DNA of 48,372 nucleotides from DASUUI01 sp964577965 (GCA_964577965.1 CAZOAT010000011.1:1-48372); one strand, 5' to 3'; shown: positions 1 through 10,370, counted from the stretch's first letter. Program-made: numbers and translations. The notes: generated by a model from the sequence alone, not told the origin.

Positions 1-112
1 GCCTGGCTTGCGCCCTGGCCCTTAGCCTGACCCTGGCCCTGGCCCTGGCCCCCAGGTGCCTGGCTTGCGCCCTGGCCCTTAGCCTGACCCTGGCCCTGGC
101 CCTGGCCCCCAG
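1..112. repeat. 57-bp tandem repeat, two visible copies
   Basis: Bases 1-57 recur almost exactly from 58 to 112. The unit is 57 bp, so it keeps frame and encodes a 19-residue unit on the minus strand (QAPGGQGQGQGQAKGQGAS). Shorter CTGGCC(C) steps sit inside each unit. The array probably continues left of the window, and slippage could change its copy number. Confidence 0.85.
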
Positions 113-299
113 CCTGGCCTTTGCCCTGTGCCTGCTTCATAGCGACAAGCTCACCGCTTTTACCCTTTCCCTGGCCCTGAGCTGCGGCGTCTGCGCTTCG
201 GCCTTTCCCCTGACCCTGTCCCTGCGCCAATGCGGGGCCGCTCAGCGCGCTCATTGCCAGCGCGAGCGATGCACCCGCCATCAGTGATCCAATTCTCAT
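1..299 (-). CDS. Secreted Gln/Gly-rich repeat protein, partial (runs off the left edge)
   Basis: Reading the minus strand from an ATG at 299 gives an open frame to the window edge (99 codons, no stop seen). The first 25 or so residues form a clear Sec signal peptide (hydrophobic MAGASLALAMSALSG, then an A-L-A cleavage site). The mature part is almost only Gln, Gly, Ala, Ser and Lys, in QGQGQ and KGQGAS runs with 19-residue repeats. A Shine-Dalgarno AAGGAGGAG (minus strand, about 310-318) lies at good spacing. The product is therefore exported, low-complexity and probably disordered. I recognise no family, and the C-terminus is missing. It is divergent from comEC across about 160 bases. Confidence 0.6.
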   Translation of the reverse strand, partial: MRIGSLMAGASLALAMSALSGPALAQGQGQGKGRSADAAAQGQGKGKSGELVAMKQAQGKGQAGGQGQGQGQAKGQGASQAPGGQGQGQGQAKGQGASQ

Positions 300-459
300 G
301 GGTTTCCACTCCTCCTTGGTGCCCTGGATAACGGGCGAACACCTGCAGGTCAGCAAGCGCCCTGCCAGCTGCGCGTGAGAGCCTCGCCGCGCAACGATGT
401 GGTTGCATGCGTATTCGGGCGGTTAACTAACTGTTCCGGGGTTCCGTCCGGAGCGTGTC

Positions 460-2454
460 GTGCCACTCGTTGCGTGGGCCTTCGTTGCTTACGCCGCCGG
501 CCTTGTCACGGCCTTTCTAGGAGTCGGTGTCCCTGCACGCGCGGCCTGCCTGGCGGCGATTGCGACCGCCGTTGTTGCGCTCACTGTGCGACACGCAGTG
601 CTGCTTGCCGTGTCGCTGCTCTTTCTCAGCGGACTCGCCATCGCCAGCGTTGCGCCGCCGCCACCACAGCGGTGGGAGGCATCGCACGGCGCACTGGAGC
701 CGGTCAGATCGGAGCTTGGAAGGCGGATCGACCGGATTTTCGAGTCCGACGCGCAGATCGCACGTGCGCTCCTGATCGCAGATCAGCGGCAGATGCCGCT
801 GGAGATTCGGGATCAGTATGCGACGGCGGGGTTGGTGCACATGCTCTCGATCTCCGGACTCCATGTCTCGATCATCGCCAGCTCGCTGGAGCTGTTGCTC
901 CTTGCAATGCGATTCAAACGGAGACCCGCGATCTGTCTCTCGGTGGCGCTCGTCTTCGGCTACGTAGCGGTGCTCGACTGGCGGGCGCCCGCCTTTCGTG
1001 CAGCGGTCATGTATGGCACCATCTCCCTCGCCCGTGGGCTGCAGCGGCCGGTCTCACCATGGGCAGCGCTCGCCATCGGGGGATGGTTGCCGCTCATCAC
1101 ACCGCGCACCGTGCTCGAGCTGGGTTATCAGTTGAGCCTGTGCGGTATGGCCGCACTCACCGCCGCTGGCATCGTCGGGCGCCGACTGCGGCTCGAAGCG
1201 CTCGGCCCAGTCCGCAGCCGTGTCGTACGGGACCTGCTCGCGTCGACATTCGCGTCCGTGACGACCGCGCCGCTGGTAGCCTGGTACTTCGGGCGGGTGA
1301 GTCTGATTGGACCTGTCGCGAACCTGTTCGCTGGACCCGTAATATCGCTCCTCCAGCCGACACTGTTTCTGGCGCTCGCCCTTTCCCCTGCTGAAGGGGC
1401 GTCGTCGTTTGTGGGACAGGCAGCGCACCCGTTGTTCGTCGCTTTCGATCGCGTCGCCGCAACTGCCGCGGCGCTCCCGTTTGCCGCGCTCGATATAGCT
1501 CCAACGCTGCCGGTTGCCGCCGCTTCCGCGGTTGCTGCGCTCGCACTGGTCGTCGCTGCCGCCGGCAAACGTGCCGGGCGCGCCTTGCTGGTCGGCGGCT
1601 GCGCCGTCGCCGTGGCTGCCTGGCTGCCGTTCATTCCGCGCCCGCTACGGGACGTGGAACTGCATGTGCTCGACGTGGGCCAGGGTGACGCCGTCGCGTT
1701 GCGTACAGACCGCGGCAACTGGGTGCTTTTCGACGCGGGGCGGGCGTGGAAGAAGGGCGATGCTGGACGAACGGTGGTAGTCCCGTATGTACGACGACGC
1801 GGTGGTGACGTGCTCGGCCTCGTGCTCTCTCATCCCCACGCCGATCATGTCGGCGGCGCGGCCAGCCTGGTGCGATGGCTCCGGCCGCCGGTGCTCTGGG
1901 ACCCGGCGTACGTCGGCCCAACTCAGTCCTACCGCGATGCGCTGTCCGTCGCCGTGTCCCGGGGCACCGAGTGGAGGCGTGTGGCCCCCGGCGATTCGAT
2001 GGTCGCCGACGGCGTCACTATCACTTTTCTCGCCCCGGATTCCGCGTGGACAGCGAGCCTCGACGATCCCAATGAGGCGAGCGCCGTCGCGCTGGTGCGC
2101 TACGGTGAGACACGCCTGCTGCTGACAGGCGATGCTGAACGTGGAGAGGAGGAATGGCTCCTCCGCCATGCACGCGATCTTCTCGATGTCGACGTCCTGA
2201 AGGTCGCGCATCACGGGAGCCGGACGAGTTCGGGCGCTGATTTTCTCGACGCGGCGACGCCACGCCTCGCTTTGATCTCTGTAGGCGCGGAGAATGCGTA
2301 CAGGCATCCGAATGACGAAGTGCTGGAGCGGCTGAGAGAGCGGCGCGTCAGAGTGCTTCGTACCGATCATCACGGTGCGATCGTGGTTCGCACCGATGGA
2401 ACCGACATACGGGTCCGACACGGAGGTGGAGACTGGGTATCGCTTCCTCACTGA
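460..2454 (+). CDS. comEC: DNA internalization competence protein ComEC/Rec2
   Basis: A 664-residue polytopic membrane protein of the ComEC family, which forms the inner-membrane channel for single-stranded DNA during natural transformation. The N-terminal third is hydrophobic. The competence domain shows the family motif LSISGLHVSIIA near residue 130 and many membrane segments up to about residue 395. The C-terminal metallo-beta-lactamase-like domain starts with VLDVGQGDAV (about 402), has the metal motif SHPHADHVGG (about 458), then LLLTGDAE and VAHHGSRTSSG. The GTG start at 460 has GGAG at 450-453. No comEA or other competence gene is adjacent. Length and domain order are normal for a full ComEC with both domains. 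Confidence 0.93.
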   Translation: MPLVAWAFVAYAAGLVTAFLGVGVPARAACLAAIATAVVALTVRHAVLLAVSLLFLSGLAIASVAPPPPQRWEASHGALEPVRSELGRRIDRIFESDAQIARALLIADQRQMPLEIRDQYATAGLVHMLSISGLHVSIIASSLELLLLAMRFKRRPAICLSVALVFGYVAVLDWRAPAFRAAVMYGTISLARGLQRPVSPWAALAIGGWLPLITPRTVLELGYQLSLCGMAALTAAGIVGRRLRLEALGPVRSRVVRDLLASTFASVTTAPLVAWYFGRVSLIGPVANLFAGPVISLLQPTLFLALALSPAEGASSFVGQAAHPLFVAFDRVAATAAALPFAALDIAPTLPVAAASAVAALALVVAAAGKRAGRALLVGGCAVAVAAWLPFIPRPLRDVELHVLDVGQGDAVALRTDRGNWVLFDAGRAWKKGDAGRTVVVPYVRRRGGDVLGLVLSHPHADHVGGAASLVRWLRPPVLWDPAYVGPTQSYRDALSVAVSRGTEWRRVAPGDSMVADGVTITFLAPDSAWTASLDDPNEASAVALVRYGETRLLLTGDAERGEEEWLLRHARDLLDVDVLKVAHHGSRTSSGADFLDAATPRLALISVGAENAYRHPNDEVLERLRERRVRVLRTDHHGAIVVRTDGTDIRVRHGGGDWVSLPH

Positions 2455-2546
2455 CAGCGTTCGTTATCGGACGTCCGGTTGCGCTCCCTCCGGCGCTGGC
2501 TCGGAGCTACCCGGAGCTTGGCTCAGTCCGGTTCCGACGTGGCGGA

Positions 2547-2834
2547 GTGCTTCCGAGGATCGGTGGCTGGGCACTGCGGCGGAGCACGGTGGACGCAATC
2601 ACTCTGAGGGGCACCGTCTTCCTCGCGCCGCACGCAGCTCTCGATCCGGCGCTGCTGCTGCACGAGCTGCGGCATGTTCAGCAGTTTTTTGAGAGCAGAA
2701 CATTTCCCCTCAAGTATCTTTGGGAATCCGCCAGGCGCGGGTACGCCGAGAACGCGTATGAGCGGGATGCGCGCCGCTACGCTGCGCAGCGGCTCGCGAC
2801 TGCATCGCCTCAAACATCTCCCCGGGAAGCATAG
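2547..2834 (+). CDS. Small HELRH-motif (zincin-like) protein
   Basis: A protein of 95 residues or more, with HELRHVQQF near residue 41; the H-E-x-x-H pattern suggests a zinc-peptidase-like fold. It is followed by aromatic/arginine motifs (YLWESARRGY, YERDARRYAA) that could carry a further ligand. The start is uncertain. GTG 2547 is the first usual start codon, but the frame is open far upstream and the stretch from 2451 reads like real protein (VIGRPVALPPALARSYPELG). A CTG at 2451 overlaps the comEC stop. It ends one base before the fbp start, so all three genes may be cotranscribed. The function is unknown and peptidase activity is not shown. Confidence 0.6.
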   Translation: MLPRIGGWALRRSTVDAITLRGTVFLAPHAALDPALLLHELRHVQQFFESRTFPLKYLWESARRGYAENAYERDARRYAAQRLATASPQTSPREA

Positions 2835-2835
2835 A

Positions 2836-3864
2836 GTGGTCAAGCATACCGCCACTTCGGTCGTCACGATCGAGCGATTCATCATAGAGGAGGAAAAGCT
2901 CCACCCCTACGCGACGGGTGAGCTCTCCGGCATCCTCTACGACATCGCACTTGCGGCGAAGATGATTACCAACAAGGTCCGCAACGCCGGGCTGGCAGAC
3001 ATACTTGGCGCAACCGAGGATATGAACGTTCAGGGCGAGGTGCAGCAGAAGCTCGACGTATTTGCCAACGAGACGATCATCAAGGCTCTGGACCACGGCG
3101 GGCGGCTGTGCGCGATGGCCTCTGAGGAGGAACCGGAGATCATCCCGATCCCGGAGCAGTTCGAGTGCGGGAAGTACTGCCTGCTGTTCGATCCGCTGGA
3201 CGGCTCCTCCAACATCGACGTCAACGTCCCCGTGGGGACCATCTTTTCAGTGGTTCGTAAAGTGACGCCGGGGAAGCGCGGCCAGCTGGCAGACATGCTC
3301 CAGCCTGGCAGCGCCCAGGTGGCAGCCGGATATGTGATCTATGGCTCGAGCACGATGCTGGTGTACACCACCGGCCAGGGCGTGCACGGCTTCACCCTGG
3401 ATCCCGCCATAGGCGAGTTCCTGCTGTCGCACCCCAACATCCGGATTCCGGATCCGGGTCGGTTTCTCTCGGTGAACGAGTCCTATGAGCGCGTCTGGCA
3501 GGACCCGGTGAAGGCGCTCATCCGGCGATACCGGGGTCTGGATGGCGAGCGGGAGCCGATGAACGTCCGCTATGTGGGGTCGCTGGTGGCTGATTTCCAC
3601 CGGAACCTCCTCGCGGGTGGCGTATTTGCCTACCCCTCGAACAGGAAGTCTCCGCGCGGCAAGCTGAGACTGCTGTACGAAGCGAATCCACTCGCGTTCA
3701 TCGTTGAGCAGGCGGGGGGCGGAGCGTGCGATGGCGAGCAGCGTATCATGGACGTCATCCCCACCGAGCTGCATCAGCGTACCCCGTTGTACATCGGGAG
3801 CAAGAGCGATGTCGCGACTGCGCGCGAGATGCTTACGGGCGTGAACACAGCCGTTGGCGCCTGA
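2836..3864 (+). CDS. fbp: Fructose-1,6-bisphosphatase, class I
   Basis: Hydrolyses fructose-1,6-bisphosphate to fructose-6-phosphate, the committed step of gluconeogenesis (also used in pentose cycles). From the GTG at 2836 it is 342 residues, as expected for class I. The metal and phosphate site is clear: the acidic cluster SEEEPE near residue 96 and DPLDGSSNID at 119-128. NRKSPRGKLRLLYEANP, GGGACDG and the C-terminal RTPLYIGSK are also family motifs. An ATG in frame at 2674 would add about 54 residues that overlap and mistranslate the preceding gene, so I reject it. The mutase gene follows after 15 bases. Confidence 0.95.
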   Translation: MVKHTATSVVTIERFIIEEEKLHPYATGELSGILYDIALAAKMITNKVRNAGLADILGATEDMNVQGEVQQKLDVFANETIIKALDHGGRLCAMASEEEPEIIPIPEQFECGKYCLLFDPLDGSSNIDVNVPVGTIFSVVRKVTPGKRGQLADMLQPGSAQVAAGYVIYGSSTMLVYTTGQGVHGFTLDPAIGEFLLSHPNIRIPDPGRFLSVNESYERVWQDPVKALIRRYRGLDGEREPMNVRYVGSLVADFHRNLLAGGVFAYPSNRKSPRGKLRLLYEANPLAFIVEQAGGGACDGEQRIMDVIPTELHQRTPLYIGSKSDVATAREMLTGVNTAVGA

Positions 3865-3879
3865 CCGGGTTGCGCGGTG

Positions 3880-5484
<1,605 letters not shown>

Positions 5485-5500
5485 TTGTGGAAGTGAGGCG

Positions 5501-5911
5501 GTGGAAGGTGGGAATGCGGGTGCGGTCTGGACTGGTTGCCGAGGAGTGATCGCGGCGCTGGCGCTGCCGACGGCAGACGCCCGGCCGCAGGACTCGACCG
5601 TCGAGCTTCGTGTGCGCCTGGTAACCGACATCCAGTGCTGTGGGTTGACGAGGCGACGGCCGAACTGCGCGAGACGGTGTTCGCCTACGTGAACGCCGGC
5701 GCAGCCCCCACCGTATGAACCCAGCGGATTCCCGCGGTTTCGAAGGATGCCATCTGGTGCGTGGCTGGTTGATGAATGGCGCCTACGCCTGCCACGCGCT
5801 TACCGCGCCCCGGACGCCTTTTCGAGCATCGTACTGCACCGCTACCACGTGAACGGTGGCTCGCTCGAGATCGTGCCTGAGCGCCAGGAGTCGGTTCCCC
5901 GCAGCCCCTGA
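5501..5911 (+). pseudogene. Frameshifted remnant of a small secreted protein gene
   Basis: No intact frame fills this space, but three plus-strand frames give protein-like pieces in sequence. Bases 5501-5635 encode a signal-like stretch and DSTVELRVRLVTDI. Bases about 5630-5715 in a second frame encode VLWVDEATAELRETVFAYV, then a TGA at 5716. Bases 5747-5911 in a third frame encode AWLVDEWRLRLPRAYRAPD and LHRYHVNGGSLEIVPER. One missing C near 5632 and a second shift near 5757 would rejoin the pieces. I therefore read a decayed gene with two frameshifts and a stop; assembly errors could explain the shifts. I recognise no family. Confidence 0.45.
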
Positions 5912-5925
5912 GGATCGCCACCCCG

Positions 5926-7188
5926 TCACTTCTCGCCTGGGCCGGTTCCTGCCGCGAAAACCTCGCTCCAGCGGACGCGGCCGGTGAGCTGCATGGCGAC
6001 GAAAAGGGTGATGATCGAGCCGGTGGTGATGGCCAGTCCCGTGAACCCCTCGAAGAAGAATGCGTAGGAGAAGAGCACGAGATAGATGAACTGCGCAGCC
6101 GCCGCCTCGCGGAACGCGAACCGCGGTCCTACAACAAGCCTCAGATAGCTCACCACGAGAGCGATCGAGACAGCGGACGCGATGAGAAAAGCGAGGTGGA
6201 TCGAGATGTGATCCACCAGGTACGACATGAGCAGGTGGAATGCAAAGAACGCGGCGGCGAGGAATGCGTAGTTCATCGGGTGCAGGTCGATGCGTCGCAG
6301 CGTCGTGATGATGAACATCACCGCAAAGAAGAACAGCAGTGACACTGGCGCAAAGAGCGCGATGCGGCCCGCGAGCGGACCCGGCTGCAGCTTGCGTGGC
6401 ATGTCCATTCCTATCTGGAATCCCGAAAGGAGGCTGCTGTACTTCCAGCGCAGCTCCCAGCCATCTCCGGTGCGATGCCTCCCGGTGGGGGAGAGGGTGT
6501 TCTCGGGGAAGTCGATGGCGGCGAAATCCGTACTCATGACCAGCTCGAAGTCGCGGGCGGCCGACACGTCGCTCCCGAGCACGTACCGCCATTCGTCGAG
6601 CCCGTGCGACCGGTAGGCGACGGCGAGCGTGGCCGTCTCCCCGCGCCGGAGAACTGCGCTCGTGACCAGTGATTGACCGCGCGCCGCGTATTCCGCCGGC
6701 GCACCGTTCAGCAGTACGCGGATGTCGTCGTAGATGGCCTGTGAAGCCGGCAGCGGGAACTCGAAGACGACCGAGTCCGAACCGGTCGTATTCCGGAAAT
6801 TGAACGATCCATCGAAAGTGATCGCATATGTGCTGTACCACAGCAGTCCTTTACGGCGGTGATCGAGCGAGAGGTTAGCGCGGGCGCGCGTCTGCTCCAG
6901 TGCCAAATGGTTTCGCTGCCGCCCGGTTGGGGCGGCGTCTCGCATTGGAGGCGCCGGGCGCCCTTCCACTGGACGGGCGGCGGGGTCGAGCTCGGCCGAC
7001 ACGACTGGGCCGAGCGTGTACGCGAAAGGCGCAGGCTGCGCCTGACGGGAGCCCCATGTGGAGCTGACCCGGCCGGTGAGCTGTCGCTGAGACTGCTGGG
7101 TGCGCGCGAAGATGGTGGCGCCGAGGGCCACCCATGCTGCCGAGGTCAGGATGAAGATGATTGCGATTGCGACGATGCGTTTGGTCAT
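5926..7188 (-). CDS. CreD-like inner-membrane protein
   Basis: A 420-residue membrane protein. It has one N-terminal membrane segment (residues about 5-27), a soluble, probably periplasmic domain of some 250 residues rich in beta-like sequence, and a C-terminal block of about five or six membrane helices from residue 280 on. The motif around RRIDLHPMNYAFLAAAFFAF, followed by helices ending in ALTGRVRW-like sequence (here QLTGRVRWSEV), resembles CreD, an envelope protein whose molecular activity is unknown. No creBC two-component genes are next to it. It stands alone on the minus strand behind a palindromic promoter, so a dedicated repressor is likely encoded elsewhere. Confidence 0.7.
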   Translation of the reverse strand: MTKRIVAIAIIFILTSAAWVALGATIFARTQQSQRQLTGRVSSTWGSRQAQPAPFAYTLGPVVSAELDPAARPVEGRPAPPMRDAAPTGRQRNHLALEQTRARANLSLDHRRKGLLWYSTYAITFDGSFNFRNTTGSDSVVFEFPLPASQAIYDDIRVLLNGAPAEYAARGQSLVTSAVLRRGETATLAVAYRSHGLDEWRYVLGSDVSAARDFELVMSTDFAAIDFPENTLSPTGRHRTGDGWELRWKYSSLLSGFQIGMDMPRKLQPGPLAGRIALFAPVSLLFFFAVMFIITTLRRIDLHPMNYAFLAAAFFAFHLLMSYLVDHISIHLAFLIASAVSIALVVSYLRLVVGPRFAFREAAAAQFIYLVLFSYAFFFEGFTGLAITTGSIITLFVAMQLTGRVRWSEVFAAGTGPGEK

Positions 7189-7204
7189 GGCGTCCGTAAG
7201 GTGA

Positions 7205-7241
7205 CGGTGACATCATAAAGTACTTTACACGGTAAAGTCAA
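7205..7241 (-). promoter_or_regulatory. Sigma-70-type promoter with palindromic operator for the creD-like gene
   Basis: On the minus strand TTGACT (7236-7241) and TATGAT (7212-7217) are separated by 18 bases, and transcription would start near 7205, leaving a leader of about 16 bases. Inside the spacer and the -35 box is a perfect inverted repeat, ACTTTAC-3-GTAAAGT (7222-7238). Such a site would block polymerase if bound. The binding protein is not identifiable here. Confidence 0.6.
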
Positions 7242-7374
7242 GGACGTGGGCGGAGCGCGAGATCGAGCGGGAGGAGCATCACCAGGCGGTGCGGGTTCCG
7301 GAGGGGACTCTTCGCGACTGACCTGCTCGGAAATGGCTTTTTACTTCAGCTGGTGAGCGTTAACTTCCGCGCCG

Positions 7375-7752
7375 ATGCCAACTTACGAATTCCGCTGCGA
7401 GTCCGGTCACGCCACCGACCGCTTCTTCAGATCCATGGGCAGCGCTCCGGCGGTCATCGAATGTCCTGAGTGCGGCGAGTCAGCCGTTCGACAGGTGTCG
7501 GGCGGTATCGGCCTCGTGTTCAAGGGGTCCGGCTTCTACATCACTGATTACGGGAAGGACGGGAAGAAGCCGCAACCCACCGGACAACCGACTGCCACCA
7601 AACCGGAGTCATCGGGCGACGGCGGCAGCTCGTCCAAACCCGACGCCTCAACCGCAAGCGACGCAAGTGGTGCGAAGAAGCAGGATTCTGCGACTACAGC
7701 GAGCGCAAAGTCCGACGCCGGATCCTCGCCAAAGAAATCCTCCGGCGAATGA
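7375..7752 (+). CDS. FmdB-family zinc-ribbon protein
   Basis: A 125-residue protein. The first 60 residues form a FmdB-type zinc ribbon: MPTYEFRC with Cys8 and His12 in place of the usual CxxC, then Cys30-x2-Cys33, then an F-K-G-S-G-F-Y-I-T-D-Y segment typical of the family. From residue 65 the sequence is a Ser/Thr/Asp/Lys-rich tail, probably disordered. Its last four bases overlap the argS start (ATGA), so the two are translationally coupled. The cellular role of these proteins is not established; they have been called regulatory. Confidence 0.85.
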   Translation: MPTYEFRCESGHATDRFFRSMGSAPAVIECPECGESAVRQVSGGIGLVFKGSGFYITDYGKDGKKPQPTGQPTATKPESSGDGGSSSKPDASTASDASGAKKQDSATTASAKSDAGSSPKKSSGE

Positions 7753-9374
7753 AGCCTGCAGACACGATCCGCGCCGAGCTGACGCGGATCGCGCGCGACC
7801 TTGGCGCAGCGGCTGACGTCGAGCCCGCGCTTGAACGGCCGCGGGATCCGGCCTTTGGCGACTGGTCAACGAACCTCGCGATGGTGCTCGCGCGTTCGCT
7901 GAAAAGAAAGCCGCGTGAGATCGCCGATGACATTCGCGAGCGGTTCGAGCATGACGATGCACACATCGCAACGGTCGAGATCGCCGGTGCGGGTTTCCTC
8001 AACTTCCGACTCCATGCTGGGACGATCGCCGCGGAGCTCCCCGAGATTATCGCGGCCAGCGGTCGTTTCGGTCGCTTCGAGACAGGCGGTCAGCAGCCGG
8101 TCGTCATCGAGTTCGTTTCGGCAAATCCCACCGGTCCGCTGCACGTCGGTCACGGACGGCAGGCTGCGCTGGGCGATGCCATCGCGACGCTGCTGGAGTG
8201 GACCGGGTGGAAGGTTTCACGCGAGTTCTATTACAACGACGCCGGGGGGCAGATCGCGAACCTGGCGCTGAGCGTTCAGGCGAGGATCAGGGAGGAGCGC
8301 GGGGAAGCGGCGTCCATCCCCGAAGGCGGCTATCACGGGGAGTACATCCGCGACATCGCCTCGAGCTACGACGGCCCAGCCGAAGACGTCCAGGCGATAG
8401 CGGCCCATGCCGTGCGCGAGCTGCGCCGTGAGCAGGACGGTGACCTGGCTGCGTTCGGCGTCGCATTCGATGCGTACTATCTGGAATCGTCGCTGTACGA
8501 GGACGGGCGCGTGGAGCAGACTGTAAAGCGGCTGATCGAGACAGGGAAGGCGTACGAGCACGACGGCGCCCTGTGGCTGCGCACGACCGAGTTCGGCGAC
8601 GACAAGGACCGCGTGATGCGGAAGAGCGACGGCACCTACACCTACTTCGTGCCCGACGTGGCGTATCACGTCACGAAATGGGAGCGCGGTTTCAGGCGTG
8701 CGGTCAACGTCCAGGGCGCCGATCACCACAGCACTGTGACGCGCGTCCGCGCCGGTCTGCAGGCGCTGGGAATAGGCATTCCCGCTGGCTATCCGGAGTA
8801 CGTGCTGCATCAGCTCGTCACGGTCACGCGCGGCGGCGAAGAGGTGAAGATCTCCAAACGAGCGGGGAGTTACGTCACGGTTCGCGATCTCGTCGACGAA
8901 GTCGGCCGCGACGCGGTCCGCTACTTCTTTCTGATGCGAAAGGGCGAGTCACACCTCGAGTTCGATGTGGACCTCGCGCGCAGGCAGTCGGAGGAAAACC
9001 CTGTCTACTACATCCAGATGGCGCACGCCCGGATGTGCGGGATTTTCCGCGTCGGTGGTGACGAGGCTGCGGGAGTCAACCCGATGCAGACGGACCTGTC
9101 AGCGCTCGCGGAGCCTGAGGAACGCGAGCTCATCAAGGCTCTGGCCGATTTCCCTGCAACGCTGGAAGGCGCGGCCGCAGCGCTCGAGCCGCACCGGATC
9201 GCCGGCTACCTGCTCGAGACATCGCGATTGGCCCACACCTGGTATCACAGGCACCATGTGCTCGGCGAGCCGGAGCCTGTACGCTCAGCGCGGCTCGTGC
9301 TCGCACGCGCCACGCAGGTCGTCCTGGCGAACGGCCTGGCCGTCCTCGGCATCACCGCTCCCGAAAGGATGTAG
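7749..9374 (+). CDS. argS: Arginyl-tRNA synthetase
   Basis: Class I aminoacyl-tRNA synthetase that charges tRNA-Arg in the cytoplasm. Its 541 residues include the N-terminal Add-1 tRNA-binding domain, the nucleotide motif SANPTGPLHVGHGRQ with HVGH at 132-135, the KMSKS-like KISKRAG at 367-373, and a C-terminal DALR anticodon-binding domain ending with RLVLARATQVVLANGLAVLGI. Start ATG overlaps the FmdB stop by four bases. It is slightly shorter than many ArgS proteins but lacks no motif. Confidence 0.97.
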   Translation: MKPADTIRAELTRIARDLGAAADVEPALERPRDPAFGDWSTNLAMVLARSLKRKPREIADDIRERFEHDDAHIATVEIAGAGFLNFRLHAGTIAAELPEIIAASGRFGRFETGGQQPVVIEFVSANPTGPLHVGHGRQAALGDAIATLLEWTGWKVSREFYYNDAGGQIANLALSVQARIREERGEAASIPEGGYHGEYIRDIASSYDGPAEDVQAIAAHAVRELRREQDGDLAAFGVAFDAYYLESSLYEDGRVEQTVKRLIETGKAYEHDGALWLRTTEFGDDKDRVMRKSDGTYTYFVPDVAYHVTKWERGFRRAVNVQGADHHSTVTRVRAGLQALGIGIPAGYPEYVLHQLVTVTRGGEEVKISKRAGSYVTVRDLVDEVGRDAVRYFFLMRKGESHLEFDVDLARRQSEENPVYYIQMAHARMCGIFRVGGDEAAGVNPMQTDLSALAEPEERELIKALADFPATLEGAAAALEPHRIAGYLLETSRLAHTWYHRHHVLGEPEPVRSARLVLARATQVVLANGLAVLGITAPERM

Positions 9375-9452
9375 CCGTTCCCGGAGACTGTTCAACCGCA
9401 GTTCCACGCCGCAGTACCTTTCCGCTAATCGCTCTCTGCCAATCGATCCCAG

Positions 9453-10370
9453 ATGACAGTTCTCGTCGTCGGCTCCGTAGCGCTCGATTCTGTTGAGACT
9501 CCGTTCGGCCGCGCCGACGAGGTGCTCGGTGGGTCGGGCACCTTCTTCTCCGCATCCGCTTCACACTTCACACCGGTGCAGCTGGTAGGCGTCGTCGGCA
9601 ACGACTATCCGCACGCCGAGCTCGAGCCACTCGCTGCCCGCGGCGTGGATCTGAGCGGACTGGAGACAGCCGAGGGGACTTCGTTCCGCTGGCGCGGCCG
9701 TTACGATCACGATCTCAATTCCGCAGAGACCCTCGAGACACACCTCGGCGTATTCTCCCGTTTCAGCCCCAAGATTCCGGATACGTTCCGAGACGCGCCG
9801 TTCGTCTTCCTCGCCAATATAGATCCGCGACTGCAGCTCGACGTCCTGAGCCAGGTGCGCAAGCCACGGCTCGTCGCTGCGGATACGATGAACTTCTGGA
9901 TTGAGAGCCGGCGGCCGGAGATCGTCGAGCTGCTCGGCCACGTGGACCTCCTGATGCTGAACGACGCCGAGGCGCGCCAGCTCACCGACAAGTACAACCT
10001 GGTGCAGGCCGCGCGCTGGATCATGGATCATGGTCCGAAGAACGTAGTGATCAAGAAAGGCGAGCATGGCGCGTACATGTTCTCGCGCTCGACGATCTTC
10101 TTCGCTCCCGCTTATCCGCTGGAGAGCGTGTTTGACCCTACGGGCGCAGGGGATTCGTTCGCCGGCGGTTTCATCGGCTACCTGGCGCGTACCGGCAACG
10201 TCAGCGAGGCCGGACTCCGTCGCGCCATCATATATGGTTCCGCGATGGGCTCCTTCGCGGTGGAGAAGTTCTCGATATCGCGACTGCTCGAGATCAATCG
10301 AGCGGATGTCGATCGCCGCGTGAGCGAATTCCGCCAGCTGGTGGCCTTCGAAGAAGAGCTTCCGGAGTGA
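9453..10370 (+). CDS. PfkB-family carbohydrate/nucleoside kinase
   Basis: A 305-residue ribokinase-like protein. The N-terminal VVGSVALDSVETPFG and GGSGTFFSASA match the substrate-binding region, and DPTGAGDSFAGGFIGYLA near residue 228 holds the anion hole and the catalytic Asp. A lid-like segment with an arginine-rich strand follows the first motif. The substrate cannot be told from sequence; sugar, nucleoside or sugar phosphate are possible. The stop shares bases with the purM start (TGATG at 10368-10372), so the pair is coupled, which hints at but does not prove a nucleoside-related role. Confidence 0.85.
   Translation: MTVLVVGSVALDSVETPFGRADEVLGGSGTFFSASASHFTPVQLVGVVGNDYPHAELEPLAARGVDLSGLETAEGTSFRWRGRYDHDLNSAETLETHLGVFSRFSPKIPDTFRDAPFVFLANIDPRLQLDVLSQVRKPRLVAADTMNFWIESRRPEIVELLGHVDLLMLNDAEARQLTDKYNLVQAARWIMDHGPKNVVIKKGEHGAYMFSRSTIFFAPAYPLESVFDPTGAGDSFAGGFIGYLARTGNVSEAGLRRAIIYGSAMGSFAVEKFSISRLLEINRADVDRRVSEFRQLVAFEEELPE

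Noticed and set aside
1..112. CRISPR-like repeat array
   Set aside because: The two copies are head-to-tail with no unique spacers, the unit is 57 bp, and it keeps a reading frame in a signal-peptide protein.
1645..2451. 268-codon antisense reading frame inside comEC
   Set aside because: It is the codon-shadow typical of GC-rich genes: no family motif, and the plus frame is an intact ComEC.
5716..5718. TGA as selenocysteine, given selB in the window
   Set aside because: The surrounding gene also has two frameshifts, no SECIS-like hairpin is evident, and no redox motif flanks the codon.
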